Positions 36,239-54,233 of a stretch of DNA of 64,000 nucleotides are shown piece by piece. Below the pieces are notes generated by a model. It saw only the letters and a program-made list of their open reading frames with translations, was not told where the DNA came from and did no database searches. Position 1 is the first letter of the stretch. Each line of letters begins with the position of its first letter. Origin of the DNA: Eriocheir sinensis (taxonomy: Eukaryota > Arthropoda > Malacostraca > Decapoda > Varunidae); NCBI RefSeq assembly GCF_024679095.1, contig NW_026110563.1, forward strand, positions 620,001 to 684,000, in the 5' to 3' direction. Position numbers and translations under genes: made by a program.

Positions 36239-38320
36239 TTATATATATTTTATTGATATTTGCGTTATTTATGTGTATTTTGCATATGTTTTCTCATAAA
36301 ATTTACATTATTTTATTAGTATTTTGTCTATTTATTTTGATACGAATTACATGATTATTTGTGTATTTTTACATTTTTTATACGTATTTACATTATTTAA
36401 TGTGTATTTTGTTTATATATTTTACACAAATTTACGTTATTATATGTGTATTGTATAGGTATTTTGATACAAATTTACATTATTTTATGTATTTTATATA
36501 TATATTTCAATTCAAATTTAGCTTATTTTATGTGTATTTTGTATATCTATTTATTTTAATACAAAATCAAATATTTTATGTTTTTCGTATATTTCTTTTT
36601 ATAAAAAATGCGTTATTTTATGGGTATTTTGCATCTTAATTTTCATACAAATTTACATTATTTTATTAATATTTTCTGTATTTATTTTGATACGATTTTA
36701 CATTATTTTATTTGTGTTTTGTATATATTTTTTTATACATATTTACATTATTTAATGTTTTTTTTGTATATATATTTGATACAAATTTACGTTATTTTAA
36801 GTCTATATGTTTATATATTTTCATTCAAATTTACATTATTTAATGTTTATTTTGTATATGTCTTTCAATACAAATTTACCTATTTTTATATGTTTTTTGT
36901 ATATTTATTTTCATACAAGTTTAAATTATTTTTGTGTATTTTTGTATATAGTTTTATACAAATTTAAGTTATTTTATGTGTATTTTGTATATCTATTTTC
37001 ATACAAATACACATTCTTTCCATGATATTTTGTTTATTTATTTTGACACGAATTAACATTATTTAATGTGTGTTTTTTATATATATTTTTATACGTATTT
37101 ACATTATTTCAAGTGTATTTAGTATATATATTTCTATAGAAATCTGCGTTATTTTATGTGTATTCGTATATATATTTTGAGACAAATTTACATTGTTTTA
37201 TGTGTATTTTGCATATTTTTTCAATACAAATTTACCTTATTGTATGTGCATTTTGTATATTAATTTTAATATAAATTTGATTAATCTATGTGTATTTTTG
37301 TATATTTTTATAAAATATGCTTTATTTTATGGGTATTTTGCATCTTTATTTTCATACAAATTTACATTATTTTATTGATATTCTGTGTATTTATTTTAAT
37401 ATGATTTTACATTATTCTATGTGTATTTTGTATATATATTTTATATAAAATGTATTTGTTTTCATTTCATACAAATCTACATTATTTTATGTGTTTTTTT
37501 GTACATGTATTAAAATACAAATTTAAGTAGTTATATGTGTATTTTGTATATCTATTTTGTATGTATATTTTTATAGAAATTTACTCTATTTTATGAGTAT
37601 TCGTATATATATTTTGATACAAATTTACATTATTGATGTGTATTTTGCATATCTGTTTCAATACCAATTTACTTTATTGTACGTGCATTTTGTATATTTA
37701 TTTTAATACAAATTTAACTATTTTATATGTATATTTGTATATATATTTTTATGCAAATATGCGTTATTATATGGATATTTTGCATCTTTATTTTCATACA
37801 AATTTACATTATTTTATTGATATTCTCTTTATTTATTTTGATACGACTTAACATTATTCTATGTGTATTTTGTATATTTTTTTTTATACATATTTACATT
37901 ATTTAATGCTCATTTTGTATATATATTTTATCCAAATTTACATTATTTTATGTGTATTTGTTTATATATTTTCATACAAATTTACATTATTTTATGTGTT
38001 ATTTGTATATATATTTTTCTACGTATTTAAATTATTTTATGTGTATTTTGTATATACATTTTCATAAAAAAATTACGTTATTTTATTGTGTGTATAAGTA
38101 TATATTTTGATACAAATTTTATACAAATTCATGTTATTTAATGTGTATTTGTATATATATTTTCATACAAATTTATATTATTTTATGTGTATTTTTTCAT
38201 ATATTTCATTACAAATTTACCTTATTTTATGTTTATTTTGTATATTTATTTCATTCAATTTTAAATTATTTTATGTGTATATTTGTATTTGTATTTAGGT
38301 TATTTTATGTGTATTTTGTA
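36239..38320 (+). repeat. Large inverted repeat, left arm (partner 59023-61090)
   Basis: Markers in order on this arm are TTGCGTTATTTATGTGTAT, a poly-monomer series with TTATTTGTGTTTTG, an O monomer followed by P with TCAAGTGTATTT, AAATGTATTTGTTTTCATT, and the TATTTGTATTTGTATTTAGG end. They recur in reverse order and complemented at 61090-59023. The arms are about 2.1 kb and about 20.7 kb apart. Confidence 0.8.
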
Positions 38321-40381
38321 TATATATTTTCATCCAAAATTACATTATTTTATTGATATTTTCTTAATTTAATTCGATACGAATTTAGATTATTTCATAG
38401 GTATTTTGTATACATATTTTTATACTCATTTACGTTATCTAACGTGTGTTTTGTATATATATTTTTATGCAAATTTATTTTATGTTCATTTTTGTACATA
38501 TATTTTTATAGAAATTTGCGTTATTTTATGTATATAGATTTATATAAACTTACGTTATTTTATGTGCATCTTGTATATTTATATTTATACAAATACACAT
38601 TCTTTTATTGGTATATTGTTTATTTACATTTATACGAATTTACATTATTTTATGTGTATTTTGTATTCATTTTTTTATACGTATTTACTTAATATTATGT
38701 GTATTTTGTATATGTATTTTTATAGAAATCTGCGTTATTTTATGTGTATTCGTATATATATTTTGAAACAAATTTACATTATTTTATATGTATTTTGCAT
38801 ATTTATTTCAATACAAATTTACCTTATTGTATGTGCATTTTGTATATTTATTTTAATACAAATTCAAATATTTTATGTGTATTTTGGTGTCAATAATTTT
38901 ATAAAAAATGAGTTATTTTATAGGTATTTTGCATCTTAATTTTCATACAAATTTACATTATTTTATTAATATTCTGTGTATATATTTTGATACGATTTTA
39001 CATTATACTATTTGCGTTTTGTATATATTTTTTTATACATATTTACATTATTTAATATGTTTTTTGAATATATATTTCATACAAATTTACGTTATTATAT
39101 GTATATTTGTTTATATATTTTCTTTCAAATTTACATTATTTTATATGTATTTTGTATATGTATTTCAATACAAATTAACCTAATTTTATGTGTATTTTGT
39201 ATATTTCTTTTCATACAAATTTAAATTATTTTTGTGTATTTTTTTATATAGTTTTATACAAATTTAGGTTATTTTATGTACGAATTTAAATTATTTAATG
39301 TGTGTTTTGTATATATATTTTTATCCAAAGTTACTTTATTTTACGTTCATTTTTGGACATATATTTTTATGGAAATTAGCGTTATTTTATATGTATTTGT
39401 ATATGTTTTCTCATGCAAATTTACATTATTTTATTGATATTTTGTTTATTTAGTTTGATACGAATTACAAGATTATATGTGTATTTTGTACATATTTTTT
39501 ATACGTATTTACATTACTTAATGAGTATTTTGTTTATATATTTTTAAACAAGTTTACGTTATTATATGTATTTTATAAATATTTTGATAAAAATTTACAT
39601 TATTTTATGTATTTTGTATATACATTTCAATTCAAATTTAGCTTATTTTATCTGTATTTTGTATATCTATTTTCATACGAATTTAATAACTTCTGTGTAT
39701 TTTTGTATATAGTTTTATACAAATTTACGTTATTTTATGTGTATTTTGTATATTTATATTTATACAAATACACATTCTTTTATTGGTATTTTGTTTATTT
39801 ATTTTGATACGAATTTACATTATTTTATGTGTATTTTGTATACATTTTCTTATACGTATTTACTTCATTTTATGTGTATTTTGTATATATATTTTTATAC
39901 AAATCTACGTTATTTTATGTGTATTCGTATATATATTTTGAAATAAATTTACATTGTTTTATATGTATTTTGCATATCTATTTCAATACAAATTTACCTT
40001 ATTGTATGTGTATTTTGTATATTTATTTTAATACAAATTAATTTTTTCATGTGTATTTTGGTATATATATTTTAAAAAAATGCGTTATTTAATGGGTATT
40101 TTGCATCTTTATTTTCATACAAATTTACATTGTTTTATTAATATTCTGTGTATTTATTTTTATACGATTTTACATTATTCTATTTGTGTTTTGTATATAT
40201 TTTTTTATACATATTTACATTATTTAATGTGTATTTTGTATATTTTAAAACAAATTTACGTTATTTTATGCGCATCTGTTAAAATATTTTGATACAAATT
40301 TACATTATTTTATGTATTTTGTATATATATTTCAATACAAATTTAGTTTATTTTATGTATATTTTGTATATCTATTTTCAT
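36239..40381 (+). repeat. Long satellite block, T-rich orientation
   Basis: About 36239-38320 has an inverted counterpart at 59023-61090, and 37150-40381 has a direct counterpart at about 48020-51213. The order includes a G monomer with TTATTTGTGTTTTG, an A monomer near 37141 with TCTGCGTT, the ATTGTGTGTAT cassette near 38082, the acatgattatatg-type cassette (ACAAGATTATATG here, near 39467) and the gcgcatctgttaaaatattt segment near 40270. It ends at the fold-back junction attttcattcgtatcaaaat. Confidence 0.9.
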
Positions 40382-40480
40382 TCGTATCAAAATAAATAAA
40401 CAAAATAGCAATAAAATAATGTAAATTTGTATGAGAAAACATATACAAATACACATAAAATAACGCAAATTTCTAAAAAA
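37150..40480 (+). repeat. Segmental duplication (partner about 48020-51310)
   Basis: Alignment anchors are 37193 with 48066, 38107 with 48937, 38444 with 49276, and the fold-back junction at 40381 with 51213. An extra pair of monomers near 37930-38030 in this copy explains the offset change from about 10873 to 10830. Confidence 0.82.
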
Positions 40481-42147
40481 TATATGTAAACACGGCATCT
40501 ACAATAAAGTACATTTGCATAAAAATATATATATTCAACACACCCAGTAAATAATGTAACTGCTTACATAACATAACATACATTGGTATAACAATATATA
40601 CAAAATACACAAAATATTTAAAATTTGTATGAAAAGTAATATACAAAATACACATAAAATTAGGTAAATTTGTTGAAATACATATACAAAATACATAAAA
40701 TAATGTAAATTTGAATTAAAATATATAAACAAATACACTTAAAATAACGTAAATTTGTATATTATATATATGCAAGATACACATTAAATAATGTAAATGT
40801 GTATAAAAAATATATACAAAAAAGAAATAGAATAATGTAAAATCCTATCAATATAAATACACAGAAAATCAATAAAATAATGTAAATTTGTATGAAAAGA
40901 AAGTTGCAAAATTCCATAAAATAGCGCATTTTTATAAAATATATATACCAAAATACACATAAAATATTTAAATTTGTATTGAAATAAATATACAAAATGC
41001 ATATACAGTAAGGTAAATATGTATTGAAAGAGATATTCAAAAATACATATAAAACAAAGTTAATTTGTTTCAAAATATATATACGAATACACATAAAATA
41101 ACGTAGATTTCTATAGAAATATATATACAAAATACTCATGAAATTACGTAAATACGTATAAAAATATATATACAAAATACATATCTAGGTAAATTCGTGT
41201 CAAAATAAATAAACAAAATATCATGAAAAGAATGTGTATTTGCATGAAAATAAATAATAGATAATAAATTTGTATGAAATATATATGCAAGATACACATT
41301 AAATAATGTAAATATGTATAAAAAATATATACAAAAAACAAATAGAATAATGTGAAATCGTAACAAAATAAATACACCGAATATTAATAAAATAATATAA
41401 ATTTGTATGAAAATAAAGATGCAAAATTCCCATCAAATAGCGCATTTCTTATAAAAATATATATACCAAAATACACATAAAATATTTAAATTTGTATTGA
41501 AATAAATATACAAAATGCACATACAATAAGGTAAACTTGTATTGAAAGAGATATGCAAAAATACATATAAAACAATGTAAATTTGTTTCAAAATATATAT
41601 ACGAATACACATAAAATAACGTAGATTTCTAAAAAAATATATATACAAAATACACATAAAATTAAGTAAATACGTATAAAAATAGATATACAAAATACAC
41701 ATAGAATAATGTAAAATTGTTTCAAAAAAAAAAAACAGAATATAAATAAAATAATGTAAATTTGTATGAAAATAAAAATGCAAAATACCCATAAAATAAA
41801 GCATATTTTTATAAAAATACATATTCAAAAATACACATAGCATAATTAAATTTGTATTAAAATTAATATACAAAATCCATATACAATAAGGTAAATTTGT
41901 ATTGAAAAAATATGCAAAATACACATAAAACAGTGTAAATTTATTTCAAAATCTATATACGAATACTCATAAATCAACGTAGATTTCTATAGAAATATAT
42001 ATACAAAATACACATCAAATGATGTAAACACGTATAAAAATATATATATAAAATACACATTAAATAATGTAAATTCGCGTCAAAATAAATAAACAAAATA
42101 TCAATAAAAGAATGTGTATTTGTATGAAAATAGATATACAATATACA
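40382..42147 (-). repeat. Satellite block, A-rich orientation
   Basis: The block begins at the fold-back junction. A substitution-rich patch lies at about 40487-40600. The H/M fusion lies near 41250-41272. Its end, about 41430-42147, is near-identical to 25590-26420, but the O monomer near 42040 is unexpanded. Confidence 0.88.
40487..40600 (-). repeat. Substitution-rich monomer patch
   Basis: Compared with the paralogous stretch at about 51309-51430, this roughly 110-bp patch shows many clustered changes, several adding G or C (AAACACGGCATCTACAATAA, ACACACCCAGTAAATAATG, ACTGCTTACATAACATAAC). The sequence on both sides is much better conserved. Confidence 0.65.
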
Positions 42148-42435
42148 CGTTATTTTATGTGTATTCGTATATATATTTTGAAACAAATTTACACTGTTTT
42201 ATTTGTATTTTGCATTTTTTTTTTCAATACAAATTTACCTTTTTGTATGTGTGCATTTTGTATATTAATTTTAATACAAATTTAATTATTCTATATGTAT
42301 TTTTTATATGTATTTTAAAAAAAAAAATATGCTTTATCTAATGGGTATTTTGCATCTTTATTTTCATACAAATTTAAATTATTTTATTGATATTCTGTGT
42401 ACTTATTTTGATACGATTTTACATTATTCTATGTA
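42148..42435 (+). repeat. Short satellite block, T-rich orientation
   Basis: The block holds A, B', C', D', E, F and a truncated G. It matches 1034-1320 closely, including the TGTGTGCATTTTG insertion in C, and ends at the attctatgtataacaaaaat junction. Confidence 0.88.
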
Positions 42436-42506
42436 TAACAAAAATAAATATATACAAAAATACACAAAAATAATTTAAATTTGTTTGAGAATAGATATGC
42501 AAAATA
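42436..42506 (-). repeat. Short inverted insert, shortened copy
   Basis: The left breakpoint matches that at 1321, but the insert is shorter and differs inside (AAATATATACAAAAATACAC), ending after TTTGAGAATAGATATGC. The right boundary is therefore not the one shared by the other four copies. Confidence 0.8.
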
Positions 42507-43136
42507 TGTGTATTTTGTATATATATATTTCAATTTAAATTTAGCTTATTTTGTGTGTATTTTGTATATATTTTCATACAAATTTAATTACTTCTGTTTA
42601 TTTTTGTATATAGTTTTATATAAATTTACGTTATTTTATGTGTATTTATTATATTTATATTTATACAAATACACATTCTTTTATTGGTATTTTGTTTATT
42701 TATTTTGATACGAATTTACATTATTTTATGTGTATTTTGTATACATTTTTTTATACGTAATTGCTTCATTTTATGTGTATTTTGTATATATATTTTTATA
42801 GAAATCTACGTTATTTTATGTGTATTCGTATATATATTTTGAAACAAATTTACATTGTTTTATATGTATTTTGCATATCTATTTCAATACAAATTTACCT
42901 TTTTGTATGTGTTTTTTGTATATTTATTTTAATACAAATTTAATTTTTTGATGTGTATTCTGGTATATATATTTTTATAAATAAAAAAAATGCGTTATTT
43001 TATGGGTATTTTGCTTCTTTATTTTCATACAAATTTACATTATTTTATTAACATTCTGTGTATTTATTTTGATACGATCTTACATTATTCTATTTGTGTT
43101 TTGTACATATTTTTTTATACAAATTTACGTTTTTTT
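42507..43136 (+). repeat. Satellite block, T-rich orientation
   Basis: The block runs through variant monomers ending CAATTTAAA, R-like and L-like monomers, then M-N-O-P-A-B-C-D-E-F-G. It stops at a poly-T run (TTTACGTTTTTTTTATAAAA) where the orientation changes. Confidence 0.88.
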
Positions 43137-43772
43137 TATAAAACTATTGATACCAAAATACATATAAAATATTTCAATTTGTATTAAAATAAATATATAA
43201 AATGCACATACAATAAGGTAAATTTGTATTGAAATAGATATGCAAAATACATATAAAATAATGTAAATTTGTTTCAAAATATATATACGAATACACATAA
43301 AATAACGTAGATTTCTATAAAAATACATATACAGAATACATATATAATTAAGTAAATACGTATAAAAAAATGTATACAAAATTCACATAAAATAATGTAA
43401 ATTCGTATAAATGTAAATAAACAATATACCAATAAAAGAATGTGTATTTGTATAAATATAAATATACAAAATGCACATAAAATAACGTAAATTTATATAA
43501 AACTATATACATAAAATACGCAAATTTCTATAAAAATATATGTACAAAAATGAGCATAAAATAAATTTGCATAAAAATATATATACAAAACACACATTAG
43601 ATAATGTAAATGAGTATAAAAATATGTATAGAAAATACCTATGAAATAATCTAAATTCGTGTCGAGTTAAATTAAGAAAATACCAATAAAATAATGTAAT
43701 TTTGGATGAAAATATATATACAAAATACACATAAAATAACATAAATACAAATACAAATATACACATAAAATA
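43137..43772 (-). repeat. Short satellite block, A-rich orientation
   Basis: The block begins in a D monomer (CTATTGATACCAAAATACAT) and ends at aaatattgtattttgtatat. Its last 300 bp match 34900-35213, including the right-hand breakpoint. Confidence 0.88.
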
Positions 43773-44552
43773 TTGTATTTTGTATATACATTTCAATTCA
43801 AATTTAGCTTATTTTATCTGTATTTTGTATATCTATTTTCGTACGAATTTAATTACTTCTGTGTATTTTTAAATAGTTTTATACAAATTTACGTTATTTT
43901 ATGTGTATTTTGTATATTTATATTTATACAAATACACATTCTTTTATTGGTATTTTGTTTATTTATTTTGATACGAGTTTACATTATTTTATGTGTATTT
44001 TGTATACATTTTGTTATACGTATTTACTTCATTTTATGTGTATTTTGTATATATATATATTTTTATACAAATCTACGTTATTTTATGAGTATTCGTATAT
44101 ATATTTTGAAACAAATTTACATTGTTTTATATGTATTTTGCATATCTATTTCAATACAGATTTACCTTATTGTATGTGTATTTTGTATATTTATTTTAAT
44201 ACAAATTAATTTTTTCATGTGGGTTTTGGTATATATATTTAAAAAAAAAATGCATTATTTAATGGGTATTTTGCATCTTTATTTTCATACAAATTTACAT
44301 TGTTTTATTAATATTCTGTGTATTTATTTTGATACGATTTGACATTATTCTATTTGTGTTTTGTATATATTTTTTTATACATATTTACATTATTTAATGT
44401 GTATTTGTATATTTTAAAACAAATTTACGTTATTTTATGCGCATCTGTTAAAATATTTTGATACAAATTTACATTATTTTATGTATTTTGTATATATATT
44501 TCAATACAAATTTAGTTTATTTTATGTATATTTTGTACATCTATTTTCATTC
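43773..44552 (+). repeat. Satellite block, T-rich, fold-back left arm
   Basis: The block follows 35214 onward and 50437-51213. It includes A-H, the gcgcatctgttaaaatattt segment near 44438 and the terminal attttcattcgtatcaaaat junction. The P monomer near 44050 has a slightly lengthened TATATATATATA run. Confidence 0.9.
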
Positions 44553-45870
44553 GTATCAAAATAAATAAACAAAATAGCAATAAAATAATGTAAATTTGTA
44601 TGAGAAAACATATACAAATACACATAAAATAACGCAAATTTCTAAAAAAATATATGTACAAAAATGCACATAAAATAAAGTAAATTTGCATAAAAACATA
44701 TTTATAAAACACACATTAAATAAAGTAAATGCGTACATAAAATAACCTAAATTTGTATAAAACTATATACAAAAATACACAAAAATATTTAAAATTTGTA
44801 TGAAAAGAAATATACAAAATACACATAAAATTAGGTAAATTTGTATTGAAATACATATACAAAATACACATAGAATAATGTAAATTTGAATGAAAATATA
44901 TAAACAAATACACTTAAAATAACGTAAATTTGTATAAAATATATATGCAAGATACACATTAAATAATGTAAATGTGTATAAAAAAATATATACAAAAAAG
45001 AAATAGAATAATGTAAAATCCTATCAATATAAATACACAGAATATCAATAAAATAATGTAAATTTGTATGAAAAGAAAGATGCAAAATTCCCATAAAATA
45101 GCGCATTTTTTTTAAATATATATACCAAAATACACATAAAATATTTAAATTTGTATTGAAATATATATACAAAATGCATATACAGTAAGGTAAATATGTA
45201 TTGAAAGAGATATTCAAAAATACATATAAAACAAAGTAAATTTGTTTCAAAATATATATACGAATACACATAAAATAACGTAGATTTCTATAGAAATATA
45301 TATACAAAATACACATGATATTATGTAAATACGTATAAAAATATATATACAAAATACATATCTAGGTAAATTCGTGTCAAAATATATAAACAAAATATCA
45401 TGAAAAGAATGTGTATTTGTATGAAAATAAATAATAGATAATAAATTTGTATGAAATATATATGCAAGATACACATTAAATAATGTAAATATGTATAAAA
45501 AAAATATATACAAAAAAAAAAATAGAATAATGTGAAATCGTATCAAAATAAATACACCGAATATTAATAAAATAATGTAAATTTGTATGAAAATAAAGAT
45601 GCAAAATTCCCATCAAATAGCGCATTTCTTATAAAAATATGTATACACATAAAATATTTAAATTTGTATTGAAGTAAATATACAAAGTGCACATACAATA
45701 AGGTAAACTTGTATTGAAAGAGATATGCAAAAATACATATAAAACAATGTAAATTTGTTTCAAAATATATATACGAATACACATAAAATAACGTAGATTT
45801 CTATAAAAATATATATACAAAATACACATAAATTAAGTAAATACGTATACAAATAGATATACAAAATACA
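44553..45870 (-). repeat. Satellite block, A-rich, fold-back right arm
   Basis: The block matches 51214-52654 almost throughout, including the right breakpoint in ACAAAATACAAATTG. The O monomer near 45340 is unexpanded, whereas its counterpart is a (TA)n array at 52005-52134. The H/M fusion lies near 45425. Confidence 0.9.
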
Positions 45871-47416
<1,546 letters not shown>

Positions 47417-47513
47417 TAACAAAAATAAATACAGAATACACAAAAATAGATATGCAAAATACATATAAACAATGTAAATTTATTTCAAAATATATATACG
47501 AATACACATGACA
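47417..47513 (-). repeat. Short inverted insert, near-identical to the one at 1321
   Basis: The length and both breakpoints match 1321-1417, which shows that it was copied as part of the 46 kb-distant duplication. Confidence 0.88.
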
Positions 47514-50500
47514 TGGGTATTTTGAATCTTAATTTTCATACAAATTTACATTATTTTATTAATATTTTCTGTATTTATTTTGATACGATTTTACATTATT
47601 TTATTTGTGTTTTGTGTATTTTTTTTATACATATTTACATTATTTAATGTGTTTTTTGTATATATATTTGATACAAATTTACGTTATTTTAAGTCTATAT
47701 GTTTATATATTTTCATTAAAATTTACATTATTTTATGTGTATTTTGTATATGTATTTCAATACAAATTTACCTAATTTTATGTTTTTTGTATATTTATTT
47801 TCATACAAGTTTAAATTATTTTTGTTTATTTTTGTACATAGTTTTATACAAATTTAGGTTATTTTATGTGTATTTTGTATATCTATTTTCATACAAATAC
47901 ACATTCTTTTCATGAATTACACGAATTTACATTATTTAATGTGTATTTTGTATATATATTTTTATACGTATTTACATTATTTCAAGTGTATTTTGTATAT
48001 ATATTTCTATAGAAATCTACGTTATTTTATGTGTATTCGTATATATATTTTGAAACAAATTTACATTGTTTTATGTGTATTTTGCATATTTTTTCAATAC
48101 AAATTTACATTATTGTATGTGCATTTTGTATATTAATTTTAATACAAATTTGATTAATCTATGTGTATTTTTGCGTATGTATTTTAATAAAAATATGCTT
48201 TATTTTATGGGTATTTTGCATCTTTATTTTCATACAAATTTACATTATTTTATTGATATTCTGTGTATTTATTTGGTATGATTTTACATTATTCTATGTG
48301 TATTTTGTATATATATTTTATATAAAAGGTATTTGTTTTCATTTCATACAAATCTACATTATTTTATGTGTTTTTTGTACATGTATTTAAATACAAATTT
48401 AACTAGTTATATGTGTATTTTGTATATCTATTTTGTATGTATATTTTCATAGAAATTTACTCTATTTTATGAGTATTCGTATATATATTTTGATACAAAT
48501 TTACATTATTGATATGTATTCTGCATATCTATTTCAATACAAATTTTCTTTATTGTACGTGCATTTTGTATATTTATTTTGATACAAATTTAATTATTTT
48601 ATATGTATTTTTGTATATATATTTTTATGCAAATATGCGTGATTATATGGATATTTTGCAGCTTTATTTTCATACAAATTTACATTATTTTATTGATATT
48701 CTCTTTATTTATTTTGATACGATTTAACATTATTCTATGTGTATTTTGTATATATTTTTTATACATATTTACATTATTTAAGGTTTATTTTGTATATATA
48801 TTTTATCCAAATTTACATTATTTTAAGTGTATTTGTTTATATATTTTTATACAAATTTACATTATTTTATGTGTATTTTGTATATACATTTTCATAAAAA
48901 AATTACGTTATTTTATTGTGTGTATAAGTATATATTTTGATACAAATTTTATACAAATTCATGTTATTTAATGTGTATTTGTATATATATTTTCATACAA
49001 ATTTATATTATTTTATGTGTATTTTTTCATATATTTCATTACAAATTTACCTTATTTTATGTTTATTTTGTATATTTATTTCATTCAGTTTTAAATTATT
49101 TTATGTGTATATTTGTATTTGTATTTAGGTTATTTTATGTGTATTTTGTATATATATTTTCATCCAAAATTACATTATTTTATTAATATTTTCTTAATTT
49201 AATTCGATACGAATTTAGATTATTTCATAGGTATTTTGTATACATATTTTTATACTCATTTACATTATCTAAAGTGTGTTTTGTATATATATTTTTATGC
49301 AAATTTATTTTATGTTCATTTTTGTACATATATTTTATAGAAATTTGCGTTATTTTATGTATATAGATTTATATAAATTTACGTTATTTTATGTGCATTT
49401 TGTATATTTATATTTATACAAATACACATTCTTTTATTGGTATATTGTTTATTTACATTTATACGAATTTACATTATTTTATGTGTATTTTGTATACATT
49501 TTTTTATACGTATTTACTTAATATTATGTGTATTTTGTATATGTATTTTTATAGAAATCTACGTTATTTTATGTGTATTCGTATATATATTTTGAAACAA
49601 ATTTACATTATTTTATATGTATTTTGCATATCTATTTCAATACAAATTTACCTTATTGTATGTGCATTTTGTATATTTATTTTAATACAAATTCAAATAT
49701 TTTATGTGTATTTTGGTATCAATAATTTTATAAAAAATGCGTTATTTTATAGGTATTTTGCATCTTAATTTTCATACAAATTTACATTATTTTATTAATA
49801 TTCTGTGTATATATTTTGATACGATTTTACATTATACTATTTGTGTTTTGTATATATTTTTTTATACATATTTACATTATTTAATGTGTATTTTGAATAT
49901 ATATTTCATACAAATTTACGTTATTATATGTGTATTTGTTTATATATTTTCTTTCAAATTTACATTATTTTATATGTATTTTGTATATGTATTTCAATAC
50001 AAATTAACCAAATTTTATGTGTATTTTGTATATTTCTTTTCATACAAATTTAAATTATTTTTGTGTATTTTTGTATATAGTTTTATACAAATTTAGGTTA
50101 TTTTATGTACGCATTTACATTATTTAATGTGTGTTTTGTATATATATTTTTATCCAAAGTTAATTTATTTTACGTTCATTTTTGGACATATATTTTCATG
50201 GAAATTAGCGTTATTTTATATGTATTTGTATATGTTTTCTCATACAAATTTACATTATTTTATTGATATTTTGTTTATTTAGTCTGATACGAATTACATG
50301 ATTATATGTGTATTTTGTACATATTTTTTATACGTATTTACATTACTTAATGTGTATTTTGTTTATATATTTTTAAACAAATTTACGTTATTATATGTAT
50401 TTTTATAAATATTTTGATACAAATTTACATTATTTTATGTATTTTGTATATACATTTCAATTCAAATTTAGCTTATTTTATCTGTATTTTGTATATCTAT

Positions 50501-51213
50501 TTTCATACGAATTTAATAACTTCTGTGTATTTTTGTATATAGTTTTATACAAATTTACGCTATTTTATGTGTATTTTGTATATTTATATTTATACAAATA
50601 CACATTCTTTCATTGGTATTTTGTTTATTTATTTTGAAACGAATTTACATTATTTTATGTGTATTTTGTATACATTTTCTTATACGTATTTACTTCATTT
50701 TATGTGTATTTTGTATATATATTTTTATACAAATCTACGTTATTTTATGTGTATTCGTATATATATTTTGAAACAAATTTACATTGTTTTATATGTATTT
50801 TGCATATCTATTTCAATACAGATTTACCTTATTATATGTGTATTTTGTATATTTATTTTAATATAAATTAATTTTTTCATGTGTATTTTGGTATATATAT
50901 TTTTATAAAAAATGCGTTATTTAATGGGTATTTTGCATCTTTATTTTTATACAAATTTACATTGTTTTACTAATATTCTGTGTATTTATTTTGATACGAT
51001 TTTACATTATTCTATTTGTGTTTTGTATATATTTTTTTATACATATTTACATTATTTAATGTGTATTTTGTATATTTTAAAACAAATTTACGTTATTTTA
51101 TGCGCATCTGTTAAAATATTTTGATACAAATTTACATTATTTTATGTATTTTGTAAATATATTTCAATACAAATTTAGTTTATTTTATGTATATTTTGTA
51201 TATCTATTTTCAT
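47514..51213 (+). repeat. Long satellite block, T-rich orientation
   Basis: About 47514-49190 duplicates 1418-3100 and about 48020-51213 duplicates 37150-40381, so this block combines two duplicated families. A monomers lie near 48015 and 49557. It ends after the gcgcatctgttaaaatattt segment (near 51101) at the fold-back junction. Confidence 0.9.
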
Positions 51214-51371
51214 TCGTATCAAAATAAATAAACAAAATAGCAATAAAATAATGTAAATTTGTATGAGAAAACATATACAAATACACATAAAATAACGCAA
51301 ATTTCTAAAAAAATATATGTACAAAAATGCACATAAAATAAAGTAAATTTGCATAAAAATATATATACAAA

Positions 51372-51391
51372 ACATAATGATTACATTATGT
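51372..51391. other. Short perfect inverted repeat (8-bp stem, 4-base loop)
   Basis: ACATAATG and CATTATGT flank ATTA. The sequence interrupts a monomer that in the partner near 44700-44720 reads through without it, so it looks like a local insertion or templated mutation rather than part of the satellite consensus. No terminator or regulatory role is supported. Confidence 0.6.
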
Positions 51392-52002
51392 AAATGCGTA
51401 CATAAAATAACCTAAATTTGTATAAAACTATATACAAAAATACACAAAAATATTTAAAATTTGTATGAAAAGAAATATACAAAATACACATAAAATTAGG
51501 TAAATTTGTATTGAAATACATATACAAAATACACATAAAATAATGTAAATTTGAATGAAAATATATAAACAAATACACTTAAAATAACGTAAATTTGTAT
51601 AAAATATATATGCAAGATACACATTAAATAATGTAAATGTGTATAAAAAAATATATACAAAAAAGAAATAGAATAATGTAAAATCCTATCAATATAAATA
51701 CACAGAATATCAATAAAATAATGTAAATTTGTATGAAAATAAAGATGCAAAATTCCCATAACATAGCACATTTTTTTAAAAATATATATACCAAAATACA
51801 CATAAAATATTTAAATTTGTATTGAAATAAATATACAAAATGCATATACAGTAAGGTAAATATGTATTGAAAGAGATATTCAAAAATACATATAAAACAA
51901 AGTAAATTTGTTTCAAAATATATATACGAATACACATAAAATAACGTAGATTTCTATAGAAATATATATACAAAATACACATGAAATTATGTAAATACGT
52001 AT

Positions 52003-52136
<134 letters not shown>

Positions 52137-52654
52137 AAATACATACCTAGGTAAATTCGTGTCAAAATAAATAAACAAAATATCATGAAAAGAATGTGTA
52201 TTTGTATGAAAATAAATAATAGATAATAAATTTGTATGAAATATATATGCAAGATACACATTAAATAATGTAAATATGTATAAAAAATATATACAAAAAC
52301 AAATAGAATAATGTGAAATCGAATCAAAATAAATACACTGAATATTAATAAAATAATGTAAATTTGTATGAAAATAAAGATGCAAAATTCCCATCAAATA
52401 GCGCATTTCTTATAAAATATATATACAAATACACATAAAATATTTAAATTTGTATTGAAGTAAATATACAAAATGCACATACAATAAGGTAAACTTGTAT
52501 TGAAAGAGATATGCAAAATACATATAAACAGTTTAAATTTGTTTCAAAATATATATACGAATACACATAAAATAACGTAGATTTCAATAAAAATATATAT
52601 ACAAAATACACATAAATTAAGTAACTACGTATACAAATAGATATACAAAATACA

Positions 52655-54233
<1,579 letters not shown>

